Below, piece after piece: positions 54,601 to 64,000 of a stretch of 64,000 nt of DNA (position 1 is the first letter of the stretch; every line of letters begins with the position of its first letter). Made by a program: the position numbers and the translations under genes. Location: contig JAULBX010017081.1 in the NCBI GenBank assembly GCA_032358255.1, forward strand, positions 25,519-89,518, given 5' to 3'. Source of the DNA: Heterotrichella gracilis (taxonomy: Eukaryota > Sar > Xanthophyceae > Tribonematales > Xanthonemataceae). The notes under the pieces are model-generated. The model was given only the letters and a program-made list of their open reading frames with translations. It was not told the origin of the DNA and did no database searches.

Positions 54601-55011
54601 GTTGCCGTAGAGATAATATTGTGCCTTCGGTACCTCATTTCGCATTTCTGACGTGGAGTGAATTATATGATCAGCCAATGATATACCGTGTATACAAAAT
54701 GATGTACAATGATACTTTGTCGTGATGCATTGAAGTCCTCTGCCGTAAAGCTTCTGACTTTACTTCTGCACCATCTGCATGTTTTCAGAAGGTTGAAGGG
54801 CAACACGTCCACCACCTTCAAATCAAATAAAATGCTAAATTAATTATAAGCAGTTTATTTATATGTAAAATTGAATAACCTGTCCATTTTCAGGAGGTTG
54901 AAGGGCAACGCATTCACCAAGCTCAGGAAGGGAGGCCTGCTGTCACGCTACACCATGTACCCACTGGAATGGCGAGGGAGCGAGGGGCTGAAGGCGAGGT
55001 GCTTCGACTGA
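48612..55011 (+). CDS. U-box E3 ligase with transmembrane segments and an LRR domain, 10 exons
   Basis: Exons: 48612-49537, 50170-50295, 50520-50597, 50880-50960, 51561-51641, 52031-52111, 52677-52757, 53391-53471, 53913-53993, 54894-55011. Introns are all phase 2 and the model is 577 aa. A U-box (about residues 45-117: MYKCPITSCVMWDPV, GRIYERAAIHKHF, CPITRQRLDP, LRTACREWIEAHPD) would bind an E2 enzyme and transfer ubiquitin. Hydrophobic segments follow (FTIIFVVCWVTWLVVVV; LLAVLGLLVPGLLQ). Then comes an LRR cap (EEWDGVILEDGLVVEI) and seven or so LRRs of 27 residues with consensus L.L..NQLSG.LPAAWG. Six consecutive LRR exons are exactly 81 nt. The start is uncertain: the second in-frame ATG (48687) sits in a strong acceptor (TTTCTTATGATGCAG), so an upstream exon is possible. 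The joining of U-box and LRR parts rests on phase and splice sites. Confidence 0.8.
49880..50050 (+). pseudogene. Two relic copies of the LRR-cap exon start
   Basis: Both repeat CTTTACAG|GAGCGTG and the SVMLDLARAVDPGGSRL codons (about 49884-49945, 49984-50045). CCCTAAA tracts and intron bases are copied with them. Confidence 0.9.
51003..51165 (+). pseudogene. Two relic copies of an LRR exon end (exon 4)
   Basis: About 51008-51070 and 51103-51160 repeat the SAWGRPGAFPQLK end and the CTGTGAGT donor. Both are close in sequence to the parent. Confidence 0.85.
51700..51880 (+). pseudogene. Relics of LRR exon 5 end and exon 6 start
   Basis: About 51704-51732 repeats the exon 5 end with donor. About 51822-51870 repeats the exon 6 acceptor and first 35 nt. 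They flank the intron centre on the expected sides. Confidence 0.75.
52115..52550 (+). pseudogene. Relics of LRR exon 6 end and exon 7 start
   Basis: Three to four short copies of GTTTCCACAGCTGC..GTGAGTGGCTG with TTTAGGG tracts (52150-52350), then a copy of the exon 7 start (CTCGTAG|GTGGCTGTATGG) at about 52508-52545 that stops at TAG. Confidence 0.75.
52808..52895 (+). pseudogene. Relic of LRR exon 7 end
   Basis: Repeats GTGGGGCA.CGCAGGGG and the end of exon 7, with an AAGATGTTTCC duplication and a GTGAGTG donor. Confidence 0.75.
53515..53680 (+). pseudogene. Two relics of LRR exon 8 end
   Basis: About 53519-53572 and 53617-53672 repeat the GCGTGGGGCAG.CCAGGGGC to CTGTGAGTAGC end, each after a CCCTAAA tract. 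Confidence 0.85.
53994..54480 (+). repeat. Five to six relic copies of LRR exon 9 end in tandem
   Basis: Units of 70 to 90 bp, each CAGCCCAGGGGCG.TTTC.CGG..ACA.CAGATGTGAGTAGC plus a TTTAGGG tract. The unit count and regular spacing suggest later tandem expansion of one relic. Confidence 0.85.
54780..54818 (+). pseudogene. Relic of last LRR-gene exon start
   Basis: TTTTCAG plus AAGGTTGAAGGGCAACACG, a copy of the exon 10 acceptor and first 20 or so nt, about 110 bp upstream of the real one. No telomere-type tract lies between the two copies. Confidence 0.85.
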
Positions 55012-56931
55012 AGCAAGATGGGTTTTGACTGAAGTCAAGATGCTCCTTAGGGAGAAGGTTAGGGTTGAGGGTTGAGGGTCAAGCTGCTTCTTAGGGAGAA
55101 GTTTAGGGTTTAGGGTTTAATGTGGTGCCCATCGGGGTAGGTATGAAGTGACCTTGGTAAGCTTATTGGTGCCTCGTGCACGTACTGCAGTATACTGGGG
55201 ACTGCATCGATTGCTCTGAGAAAACATTCTGAGAAAAAATGAGCCAATTGTACAGCTGCGCTCGCGTTTTATACAAAGAGCCCCTGGGACGCGTACAACT
55301 GCGTTTTTTGAACTCTGCGCTCAACCCCGTGTGTCCAAATCCAGCTCGCCATACCTGGAGGCCAGCTGATCCACTCTGCCTGCGGAGCCATGTATTCCTT
55401 TTCGCTGTGTATGCTCATTGATGCACAGGACACCCGGTTCATTCAAGAGGAATTGATATTCCCAGTTTTGCCTTAGACAACCAGGGGTAGACTCCTGGGA
55501 TGGCGTAATTGAGACACCGAGATTGTGTTATTTCAAATGTAGTACATGTTTTATGTGGATTACATTATCTTATTGGAAATAGCTTCCAACACATGTTTCA
55601 ACAACAAGTAATTTGTTGTTGTCACTCTTATTTCAGTTGCGCCTGGGGTCCCATTGCGAATTGATGTTCAATTTTTTTGTGTCCCCTTCCTTTAAAATTT
55701 ATTGCAAACCCATGGATGTTTAATATTATTGGGCGGCCCACTGTGACATTTGATTCAGAAATTGTGCTTTTCCTTGATAATGGATTTCCGGGCCTGAGCA
55801 GCTATTATCATATTGAATTCATAGTGTGACGATGCTGGCTAAATACCAGACAATGGTTCAATCATCATGGCGGATCATAATGACTGTGCATGCCGCCGGC
55901 AAAGGTTGGACTCTGGGTTGGACTTGCAGCCCTAGACTTTAAGACCTCTTTGCAAAACCGCTTATCAATCTGTAACAAAGAGAGTTCTTTGACACCCCAC
56001 CCTGCTACTTCCACCATTGCCCCTCATTTACCAATATGTTATGTACCAATATATATGGGTATACCTGACGCCATTCACATCCCCATCTCAGTGCTCCCGC
56101 CTCCTTATCCGAACTTCAAGATGGCATCGCCACTTTTTCCTCCTGTACGACCTTTTGCCATCCCACCGTGGAATTTCTTTACAGTTGTCCCTGAGGGCCC
56201 TGAGAGGCTCCCACACTCCTCCACTGTCCCAAGACCCTGCATTTTAATTATGACACATGGGCGTTATCACGCGGTGGGATGGGGCCGACATCGGGTCCCT
56301 GTTGATTTGTTGAATTTTGAGCAGGTGACCAGGTCCCAGCCAGCTGCAGGTCCAACCAGTGCAGTGCGCACTTGACCCTTCACCAGAAAGGCGACCTGGA
56401 GGGTCGAGAGCAAAGGACGTTCTGGACGTCTTGGATAGCAGCAACATAAAACCTGGCAGGCTCCACGGTTGTAACTGACAATAGATTTGCGTTGCTTTGC
56501 TTCAGACTTTGCTTGCTGCTTGTGTCTCCGCTCAGCGGATAAAGTTTTTTCCGGGGCAATTGTGCTTGGCAGTATACTCACTGGAACGAAATAGTCAGGT
56601 ATGATCACACGGGTTGTACGCAACTCGCCTTTCTCGAGTACCCTGGTGTCCCTTTCATGCCCAGGATGATGTGCATTTCATGGTACTTCAGCTGGCGTTG
56701 TTGGTGTTGATGGGGCATGCTATCACAAATGAGCACTGTACCTGCTGCCACTGAACAGTAGCAGCTAGTGTTGTAAGTGCACTTGTAAGCCACCTAGGTT
56801 CATTCAGTGGTTTGTAGCCATTGAGCAAGGGTCATCCTCAGCCCTCCCCCTGTACATCACATTCCTCTTGCTCTCCTCTAAAACGCTCCCACTCAAGCCA
56901 CCCTCCTGTATGGTACAGGGAATTGTACAGT
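55012..56931. other. Intergenic DNA, AT-richer
   Basis: A 161-codon plus frame (55890-56375) has no recognisable features. Free of exon relics. Telomere-type repeats occur only just after the LRR-gene stop (near 55060-55120). Confidence 0.5.
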
Positions 56932-58224
56932 ATGGCCCGTGGCGCCCGCATTCAATGCCAAGCCCTGCTACTGGTAGCTGGTCTCATGGTGGCAGTAGGT
57001 AATGCGCGCACCCACTTGGTTCTGCGCGCATGTGATCTTGTAGCCACAGACTGGTTGATTGTGTTTTAATGGCTTCAATAATGAAGGGGTACAGCATGTT
57101 ACATGCAGTATTGGGTACTGCTTGAAGCCCGGACCGGCCAATTGGCTTAAAAAAGGTTGTATTAGGTACTACTCTCCTGGACAGTGTTCAAAGTCTTTAT
57201 CCTTGTATTGATCCCACTGTAGTGTAACGCACACGAGGAATGCATTGGTCCTGACCCTGCGCCTCAATTCCATTTCATTCTGTACGCGCGGCTAAATGTG
57301 GTAGAACCAGTGGACAGGAGGGCAGTGTCCTCCTCTTTGCTAAATCCACCCAACCAATGCGCATGTTCAAGGGCAGGCCGCGTAGATACTCATTCACTTA
57401 TTTGTTTGTGCAGGCGGGGCCCTGTGCAGCGCCGCCCCAAGGCAGCTGGCTGATCAGGGGGCTGTGATGGGTTGCAAGCTGGCCCAGGCAGGGATGAGCC
57501 CCCCTGCATCAGACATGGCTGGTGTTGTTGGAGCACCAGGGTGCACTACCTGGGATGCCACGCTTGCCAAATATCCAGAGCTGTCGAGATTCAGGGGATA
57601 CTTGTCGGTGCGGATTATGAGATCATGGCCTTTGTGATAATTATGAAGGCTGTAATTATGAGATCATGGCCTTGGGCACAAAATCCGTGTGTGCTAGCCA
57701 ATGCATTGGATGCAGTATACTTATGTGCGCACATAACAGATATACAGGAATTTACAGGAAATCTGAGACACTTATATAACCGTACAGTTGGTAAATATGC
57801 AATCATGTTAGTACCGTGTGATAGAATTAAGACTGACAATGCCTTTTTTGTGACATGAACCTTGCAACATGCAAGTAGTTTGTTCTTTACTCTCCTCAAT
57901 TGAATCCTTGGCCCTCTGCATTACGTGTTGACCCATGTGATTTGTAATCCATTTCCTTTTCACACTGGCCATAATCTCTTAATTACATCCTTCATAATTA
58001 TCGTAATTGCAGTTTTAGGCATATGTATACGCCACTTTTGCTATCCACACCTAGATCTCCCACCCCCCAGCACATGGTGTACCCTTACCACACTTTCCCC
58101 TTCTCCTAGGTTGCGAATACTCAAGGCATAGTTGCAAACACGTTGTTTGTACCCACGGATGCCGCCTTTGCAGCGGTGGATGGTTTGTACACTGTCCCAG
58201 AGCTGATGCAGGAACTGGGTTTGG

Positions 58225-58265
58225 GGTTTAGGATTTAGGGTGAAAGAACTAATGCAGGTACTGGT
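58225..58265 (+). pseudogene. Relic copy of FAS1 exon 3 end
   Basis: GAACTAATGCAG|GTACTGG repeats the exon 3 end after a TTTAGGG tract. This copy has the GT that the exon itself has lost. Confidence 0.65.
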
Positions 58266-58849
58266 AAAACTTGAAACTCCATCTAATTTGCGCATGTGTG
58301 GCAAAAAATATTTACTTGATTGCTGAGCATTTCCACTGCAGCGTATTTTAAATGTTCATTTGGTCCAAGCAACCTGTTAGGCGTTCAATGTTTGTGCGAC
58401 CACTCACTTGTGGCCTCCCAATTCCCCCGCCCCAGCTTGTACCCTACCATTTTGTCGCAACGAAATGCAAAATGCATTGGTCGAGGGAGCAGTCCTGCCA
58501 ACATCGATGAAGGACCCCACCTCGGGTGCACCACTTGCGCTCAAGGTAGGCGATGAGAGGGCGGTGACAGGGGTAAATATAAACGCCCCAACAAGTTCTG
58601 CACGCACGCATATATGTGCAACACTTTATTCAACACCTCACAACTGCCCTGCCTTGCTAAGTACTCATTTTATATTGCTACCCCTGTTATGCTATAAAAC
58701 ATTGGCCACTGCGCATCCCACTTGGCCTGCAACCAAAACCCTAAAGAGCCCTAAATTCGTTCCTCGGCTCCCGTATATGTCAACCAGCACCCTAAATCCT
58801 AACCCCATAGTAATATTAACATTCATATTTATAATTAGTTCAATGCGCA

Positions 58850-59290
58850 CCCACGTGCAGGCTGACCTGCATTCTGAACCCAAACCCCATTGCAAAACCC
58901 TCCTGAGTGCCAAATTGTGCCCTCAACAACTCTATTGTAACCCACAGTCTGCCATGAGGGGGACAGTGGACAAAAGAGCACTTCCTCCTTTTCCTTAAAT
59001 CCTCTCCTTAACCATCGTGCCTGTTCAAGAACAGGATCCCAGGTATTCATATATTTTTTCAACTATATATTTGGTCTGCCCCCCTGCAGATTGACCTGCG
59101 CTCCATCTCCATCCCCGGAAAAACGCTCATTGTGTCCCGGGGAGCTCAATTGCATGAACCCTAAACGCATCGCTCCACTCCCTTGAATTTCAACCACCAC
59201 CCTCAACCCTAACCCGAATGCGCACCCCACCCTGCAATTGACCGCACCCTGAGCCCAAATAGCCCAAACCCCATTGCAAAACCCTCGTGA
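58850..59290 (+). pseudogene. Relic copies of FAS1 last exon start
   Basis: Copies at about 58857-58885, 59085-59160 and 59230-59260. The one at 59085 has a good CTGCAG acceptor and the IDLRSISIPGKTLIVS codons. The intron bases around them (CAAAACCCTC.TGAGTGCCAA) are copied too. Confidence 0.75.
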
Positions 59291-59515
59291 GTGCCAACTT
59301 GCGCCCTTGAAACACCTGTGTGTGCCCCCCTGCATGTTGACCTGCACTCCACGCCCGGAAAAACTCTTATTGTGCCCTCTGGAGGTCACCCGGCCTCAGT
59401 TGCTAGGCACATCACCGACCCAGCAGATCAGAATATTACCAACACGGATTGTGCGGCTTACATATTTGCGATTGACACAGTTCTGATCCCTTCTGGGTTC
59501 CCATTCAACCCCTAG

Positions 59516-60559
59516 GCAGCTCAGGCTGGGACTTGTGGTGGTATAACCTGTACCTCTATCAGCAACCTTCAAGATCCCCACACAAAGTTTGTATGATTGG
59601 GCAGCCAATGTTATGTACTGTTGCATGAGCAGTTGTTAAATTGCATACTATATTCAGGGTCCAGGATGGGCTTAGATATGGTTAGTGGTGATCTGTGAAC
59701 CCTCATGCTTGTGACATTCTTGTGCCCAGCAGTTTAGACCCAAGTTTGTCGACGTTGGCTCAGCCGAGATAGTGTCTATGCAGTGGTAATGCATCATTAG
59801 TGCAAGTTGAACCGCAATGATCCTGGTCATCATATGATGTCAAGCACACCCCTGATGTTTCCTCCACTGTAAACACACGCAAACCCCTGGCGCATTCAGG
59901 CACAAGTAACACAACTTGTAACAGCTGTTGCACACCCCTGCCCTCGCATTCATGCTCCCTCTTTGCACCGGAGTTACTGTGCCTCCCCTGCCCCACCGCT
60001 GCTGCCCTCCCCTGCACCACTATTGCTGTGCCCCCCCTGACCCGCCAAGTGGCGCCTGAGCCACCACCTCCTCCACTGCCTGCCAGATGATGTATCGTTG
60101 TTGAATACTCCCCCTCCAAATTAATAGTAACATCAACTCCTCTTCCACTGCCTGCCAGATGCTGCTGGCCCCTTCGCCGTCAACCGTCATGCAGGCAGGG
60201 TTGCAGCCAGAATGTTGCGCAGCTGATGTAATTTGGTTGATCACCCTGCCCGCCACCAAGCATAACCCTTGACCCTTTGCTGCCCCAAACACTGTGCGTT
60301 TAAAACAAAGAGTGAGCACATATGTCGAGGATCTCAGAGTGTTAACAACGTCCTCCACTGATGACAACATCCAGAATCACTTGGACACCTGATTACGTAC
60401 AGTCCAGTTGGGAGTGTGTTACCAGCACGTGCCCGTTCTACCTTTGGCAAATGCCCAAGGACAGCAGCTTGAATTGCAAGTAAAATATCGTGGCCTGCCT
60501 ATGATTATCCAAGATGCTGCCGTGACTTTGCACATAAACATGCCATGGTCACTGGATGA
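59516..60559. other. Intergenic DNA
   Basis: No gene is recognised. A 22-bp unit (CACTGCCTGCCAGATG core) occurs twice, at about 60074 and 60149. C/T-rich stretch at 59930-60070. Minus-strand frames here (59760-60119 and 60020-60370) lack family features. Confidence 0.4.
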
Positions 60560-61530
60560 TCACCCTGTACGTATCCTAAACCCTATATCCCTAACCCTAA
60601 ACCCTAATTTGAAGCATGTTATGAAGGCCTTGCGTATCCCAAACCCTAATTCCCTAACACTAAACCCTATTCCCTGTAAGTATGGCACAGATGGACTGTG
60701 TGCATAGGAGTGTGCGAGTGCTACATGCTACATGCATACATGCTGCTGCAATTCGCACGCTTGCCCATCGGTGGAATTGACCCTGAGGTCAATGCCCACC
60801 TCGTTTTGTTAGCTGTTACCATTACCATCCATGCGTAGTGACTCCCACCCCAATGCATCATGATCACCGCATGGCAGTGCCGCACTGGGCCATGTATGCC
60901 ATGTGCTCCTCGCCCTCCGTCACTCATGCCCACCTAGTCCACCGCGTCCCACCACCACCGGTGTGACCCTTGCAGGGGGTTTACAGTATTTGCAGAGGAG
61001 AGGTAAGGGCTAGGCTGTAGGGTTTTGGCCCTCACTGCTGCCCACCCAGCCCCCCACCAACGGGGTCACCCTTGCAGATGGCGTCACCAAAACCAGCTGA
61101 GTGGCCCCGAGGTAGCTGCAAGCTGAGTTGGGCAGCCCTGGAGCGTTTCCTCGGCAGCACGATGTAAGAGACTCCCAAAAACGAAAATTGTCCGGTTGGT
61201 AATTACTATGGACATATACTTCCCACATATATTTTCCATTTTGTTACTTTCCGTTACACAGGAGCTGTGAGTAGCCATGGCATGACTGACTGCACCCAAC
61301 ACACCACACGTACCACATGTACCACACCGCAGCTGCAGCGGATGTGAGTGGCTAGAGTGGCCAGGCATGGTGTACATGGTGTCTCCCACCATGCCAAATA
61401 AGTATATAAATTATAAATTTGAATGACTAGCTATCATGTTACCTAGATGCGGTATTGCCTGCCATACACTGCTCGTTGATTCTCAACCACAGCCACCATT
61501 CTCACCACTACTGGGGTCGATGTGGCAACC
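60560..61530 (+). pseudogene. Decayed duplicate of part of the U-box-LRR gene
   Basis: 60565-60770 aligns with the intron after exon 3 of the LRR gene (50595-50800: CCTGTACGTATC, TAAGTATGGCACAGATGGACTGTG, CGCTTGCCCATCG.TGGAATTG). 61070-61170 is a broken LRR exon (TCACCAAAACCAGCTGAGTGG, then the end and a GATGTAAG). 61375-61510 aligns with intron bases at 52370-52500. Frame is lost and the 5' part is absent. The FAS1 gene lies between parent and copy. Confidence 0.8.
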
Positions 61531-61989
61531 CTAAACCCTAAACTCTATGCTCAGCCCTGGTAGCGGGAGTTCATTCCATTTTTAATGCTTTTAAGCTGAT
61601 ATCAGTGATTATAAAGGTGCCTGGTTTGTGTGGTGTGCAAAGCGTTTGGGTGGACCGCCCAGTACTCAGTAGCCCACTTTGGCGCTCCCTGTTTATCTGG
61701 ACCACAAGCTTTTAGGTGTTAGTTTCCTGGCACTTGTCAGCAGTGTTTACAATATAATGCACGATGTACATTAAAGGATGGTAAGTTTGCTCAAGGACCT
61801 TACTTCAATGGTCACGTGTTGAAGTCAGGCTGCTTGTGCTCGTGGTCTGGCTCTGCCAGATGCTGCACTGGCTTTACAGCCCTGCCTGAACTGGGCTGGC
61901 AGAATTTTACCACAGTGGTACCAATTCTGCCACGCGGCTAGCCCCGCCGCAGTAAAATTTCACATTGTCACAGGGTTTGCAGCCGAATG
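61531..61989. other. Intergenic DNA
   Basis: No gene is recognised. A short hairpin (GGCAGAATTTTACCACAG to GGTACCAATTCTGCC) lies at about 61898-61935. Confidence 0.4.
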
Positions 61990-62200
61990 AGAGGACACCA
62001 TAGATGCCACCACCATGGTTGGCCGTATATAATGTGCATTGCACAAGCCTCTTGGATTTACCCACAGTATGCGCCTCCAACCATGAAAACATCAAGTTAA
62101 GCCTGGCCATTAACTCAATGTTTCATGATGAGAGGCGCATACCGTGGGTGAATGCAAGAGACTTCTGCCAACCACTTCTGGCCTTTCCGGCTTTTAGACT
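61990..62200. ncRNA. Long imperfect hairpin (possible miRNA or siRNA precursor)
   Basis: Arms 62048-62100 and 62110-62160 are about 80 percent complementary over about 52 nt around a 9-nt loop (GGCGCAT and TGGGT cores). The stem can be extended outward past a bulge by GGTTGGC (62015) with GCCAACC (62167). Right arm and left-arm complement read related peptides (INSMFHDE, LNLMFSWL), so the two arms probably come from an inverted duplication of coding DNA. Parent gene not in this window. Confidence 0.5.
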
Positions 62201-63225
62201 TCAAGTTGATATAGGGTTTAGCAGATAGGTTTTGCAGGTAGGGTGTTAGGAGGGTTGTTTTTTGGTGGGTTTAGGTGGACTGTAATCTGCGAGAGATGCC
62301 ATGCCATACTTAACATGTGGTCAATGTGTATGTTATTTGTGGCTGTTGATTTGCGGCTTCAATTCTGGAGGGAGGGTAACACTTGTGCTTTTGAGCCTTA
62401 TTTGGCTTCAATATGGGAGCCATTTCTGTGACTTTAGTGCCAGAACATAACCTGCGATTAATCTAACGCGTGCGTTATGCCAAAAGGACGAAAAGGATAA
62501 AATATAAACTTCAGATTTCCTCTCTGCTAAATTGCTCACATGGAAGACCTGCATGAGTGGCGAGTGCTGTATGAGCGCTACTTTATCCAACATACAACGT
62601 TTGTTTCATTTTATTAAGGCCAGAATAATAAGTCTTGTAAATCTTGTCAGTCTACCACGCTGGCAGAAAATCAATGGAATTTGGACTTTTGAGTCATTCT
62701 CCCCGTAACGTTGGCAGAAATCTGCATATTCTGCCCAGGTACAGTTCCAACTAAGTACGCTGCTGTACGATGCGGTGCGCATTTCCACCTATAGCTAGGT
62801 CAAAGCAGCGGTACTCTATCTTGACGTTGGAAATATCGTCTACACTTGTGCCCGCCTCAATGAAATTTCCCGACTCGCATGCACACATGCAAGGTGTCTA
62901 AGATGGCGGCCGATGGCAGCAGTTCATAGGATATAAGCCACGCGTTAGCGCAGAATACCGTACATATGTCTGCGACGAGGTAGCTACCTCGCCGAGGTGC
63001 CACCGGTGACCGAGTAGACCGAGGTAGCTATTGCTATATGGCCTATATAGCTGAGGTTTAAAACTTACAATTGTTCTACTTGTTCAAGCGGCACCATGGT
63101 GCTAATCCAGAGCTCCGTGGGTTGTACGAAAAGTCCTCATCACGCAGCTGCCACCTAGGAGCCTTAGCGCTGTTGAATGGCCTTGGTTGAGCGGGTGTGA
63201 ACCTCCGCAGGCTCTGGGTCCAGCG
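62201..63225. other. Intergenic DNA and 5' flank of the wall-protein gene
   Basis: No gene is recognised. GAGGTAGCTACCTCG palindromic bases and a second CCGAGGTAGCT copy lie at 62977-63035. An oligo-GATATAA-like stretch (CATAGGATATAAGCC) at about 62925 could be a TATA element for the wall-protein gene, about 300 bp from its ATG; this is weak. Confidence 0.35.
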
Positions 63226-64000
63226 ATGCGGCGCGCGGCACTGACCTGGCTGATTAGCCTTCTCCTGCTGGCCGCCTGCGCCTCTCCCTCGTTGGCGGCA
63301 CGCAGGTGAGAACAGAACGCCGCCAAAAGTTTCTGCTTGATACTCCCTGACGTGGAATACGTGGAAAACAGGATGCAACGCTGGCTGTCATCGCCTTTTT
63401 TGCTTGTGTAACCACCTGCCTGATTAAATAAGGCAACCTGAGACTGTTCTGTCCTCATGGGAACTAATTCCTCTTTTCTCAGGTCCCCACCCAGAAGACG
63501 CAAGTCACCACCCAGGCGCAAGCCATCACCCAAGCCACTTCCCAAGCCAGTACCCAAGCGCAAGCCACCACCCAAGCTACCCAAGCTACCATCACCAAAC
63601 CCACCACCAAAAAAACGCCCACCACCAAAAAAACGCCCACCACCAAAACGCCCAACATCAAAGCCGCCATCACCAATACCGCCATCACCACACCCTCCAT
63701 CCCCAAAACCTCCATCACCACACCCGCCATCCCCAAAACCTCCATCACCACACCCGCCATCCCCGGCACTTCCAGTGCCCACGCCACCTTCGCCAGCGGC
63801 ACCATCCCCCACTCCATCACCACCATCCCCTTCACTATCGCCCCCACCTCCACCATCCCCATCATCACCGCCGCCGCCCTCCCCATCGCCCCCACCTCCA
63901 CCATCCCCTTTTACTCCTTCCCCATCGTCCCCACCTCCACCATCCCCTTCACCACCGCCGCCGCCCTCCCCATCGCCCCCACCTCCACAATCTCCTTCCC
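63226..64000 (+). CDS. Hydroxyproline-rich (SP)n/SPPPP cell-wall glycoprotein, 3' cut by window
   Basis: Exon 63226-63305 encodes a signal peptide (MRRAALTW, LLLLAAC, ending SLAA). The intron is 63306-63482 (GTGAGAAC to TTTCTCAG), then an open exon to the window edge, phase consistent. After the signal comes a basic stretch with PPRRRKSPPRRK, then K/R-rich PPPK repeats, PPSPHPPSPKPPSPH, and finally SPPPPPSPSPP runs. Such Pro/Ser blocks are the rod of volvocine wall glycoproteins and pherophorins, made in the ER/Golgi, hydroxylated and arabinosylated, and exported to the extracellular matrix. The globular domain that would tell pherophorin from other HRGPs lies past the end. DNA repeats give long shadow frames on the other strand. 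Confidence 0.88.

Larger units (their letters stand above)
56932..59515 (+). pseudogene. Secreted fasciclin-domain (FAS1) gene with several lesions
   Basis: Exon parts: 56932-56998 (ATG, Arg-rich start and hydrophobic signal peptide LLLVAGLMVAVG), 57414-57607 (CTTWDATLAKYPELSRF), 58110-58211 (TLFVPTDAAFAAVDGLY), 58436-58545 (LVPYHFVA, then in another frame ALVEGAVLPTSM), 59336-59515 (VDLHSTPGKTLIVPSG to IFAIDTVLIPSG and stop). These are the ordered motifs of one FAS1 domain, used for cell or matrix adhesion on the surface. Lesions seen: exon 3 ends CAG|GA instead of GT; exon 4 is 110 nt between two phase-0 junctions and changes frame after HFVA; the last exon has TGCAT where an AG acceptor should be. 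Sequencing error could explain one of these, less easily three. Relic copies with intact sites are nearby and could be used instead. Confidence 0.7.

Noticed and set aside
63102-63904. Gly/Asp-rich and Met/Val-rich minus-strand frames
   Set aside because: Shadows of the Ser/Pro repeat DNA of the wall-protein gene, which has a signal peptide and a spliced frame on the plus strand.
1-64000. Telomere-type CCCTAAA repeats as evidence for a chromosome end
   Set aside because: They occur as short tracts in both orientations throughout introns and intergenic DNA, never as one long terminal array.

Overview
This is a nuclear window from a eukaryote, most likely a green alga of the Chlorophyceae (volvocine/Chlamydomonadales-like). 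The evidence is GT-AG genes with many introns, chloroplast transit-type N-termini, a thylakoid-type copper ATPase, a plant-type betaine-aldehyde dehydrogenase, a (SP)n/SPPPP hydroxyproline-rich wall protein and plant-type TTTAGGG/CCCTAAA repeats. I cannot name the genus. The telomere-type repeats lie in introns and intergenic DNA across the whole window, so this is not a chromosome end.

Layout. 1.7-5.0 kb: complete 7-exon ALDH10/BADH gene (+). 7.2-10.1 kb: a small unknown two-exon fragment, then a kinase-fold protein (+). 13.1-18.1 kb: 8-exon plastid-type MATE transporter (-). It is divergent from a 13-exon P1B copper ATPase of the PAA type at 18.7-28.0 kb (+). 29.6-32.1 kb: unknown 5-exon gene (-). 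32.8-40 kb: repeat-rich region with a long hairpin, a 772-bp TIR element carrying a spliced Cys-rich gene fragment, two copies of a duplicated block, and a glycosyltransferase-like gene (-). 41.9-45.1 kb: unknown gene with a Pro-rich and a Lys/Val/Ala repeat tail (+). 48.6-55.0 kb: a U-box/transmembrane/LRR gene (+). 56.9-59.5 kb: a damaged secreted fasciclin gene (+). 60.6-61.5 kb: decayed duplicate of the LRR gene. 62.0-62.2 kb: another long hairpin. 63.2 kb to the end: secreted hydroxyproline-rich glycoprotein (+, cut by the window).

Exon models for BADH (501 aa), MATE (588 aa), the copper ATPase (1001 aa) and U-box-LRR (577 aa, or 552 from the second ATG) were built by hand. Every splice phase in them adds up, which is strong internal support.

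The main unusual signal cuts across the genes. Nearly every gene carries, inside its own introns, decayed extra copies of its own exon edges with the adjoining splice site, separated by CCCTAAA/TTTAGGG tracts. Copies of an exon start lie 5' of that exon and copies of an exon end lie 3' of it, as expected from repeated local tandem duplication. One intron (kinase gene) is built almost wholly of such copies and uses a GC-AG boundary, which looks like an intron made by tandem duplication. One copy pair (41.39-41.58 kb) is inverted and folds into a roughly 190-nt hairpin matching the neighbouring exon, as expected of a young hairpin-RNA locus.
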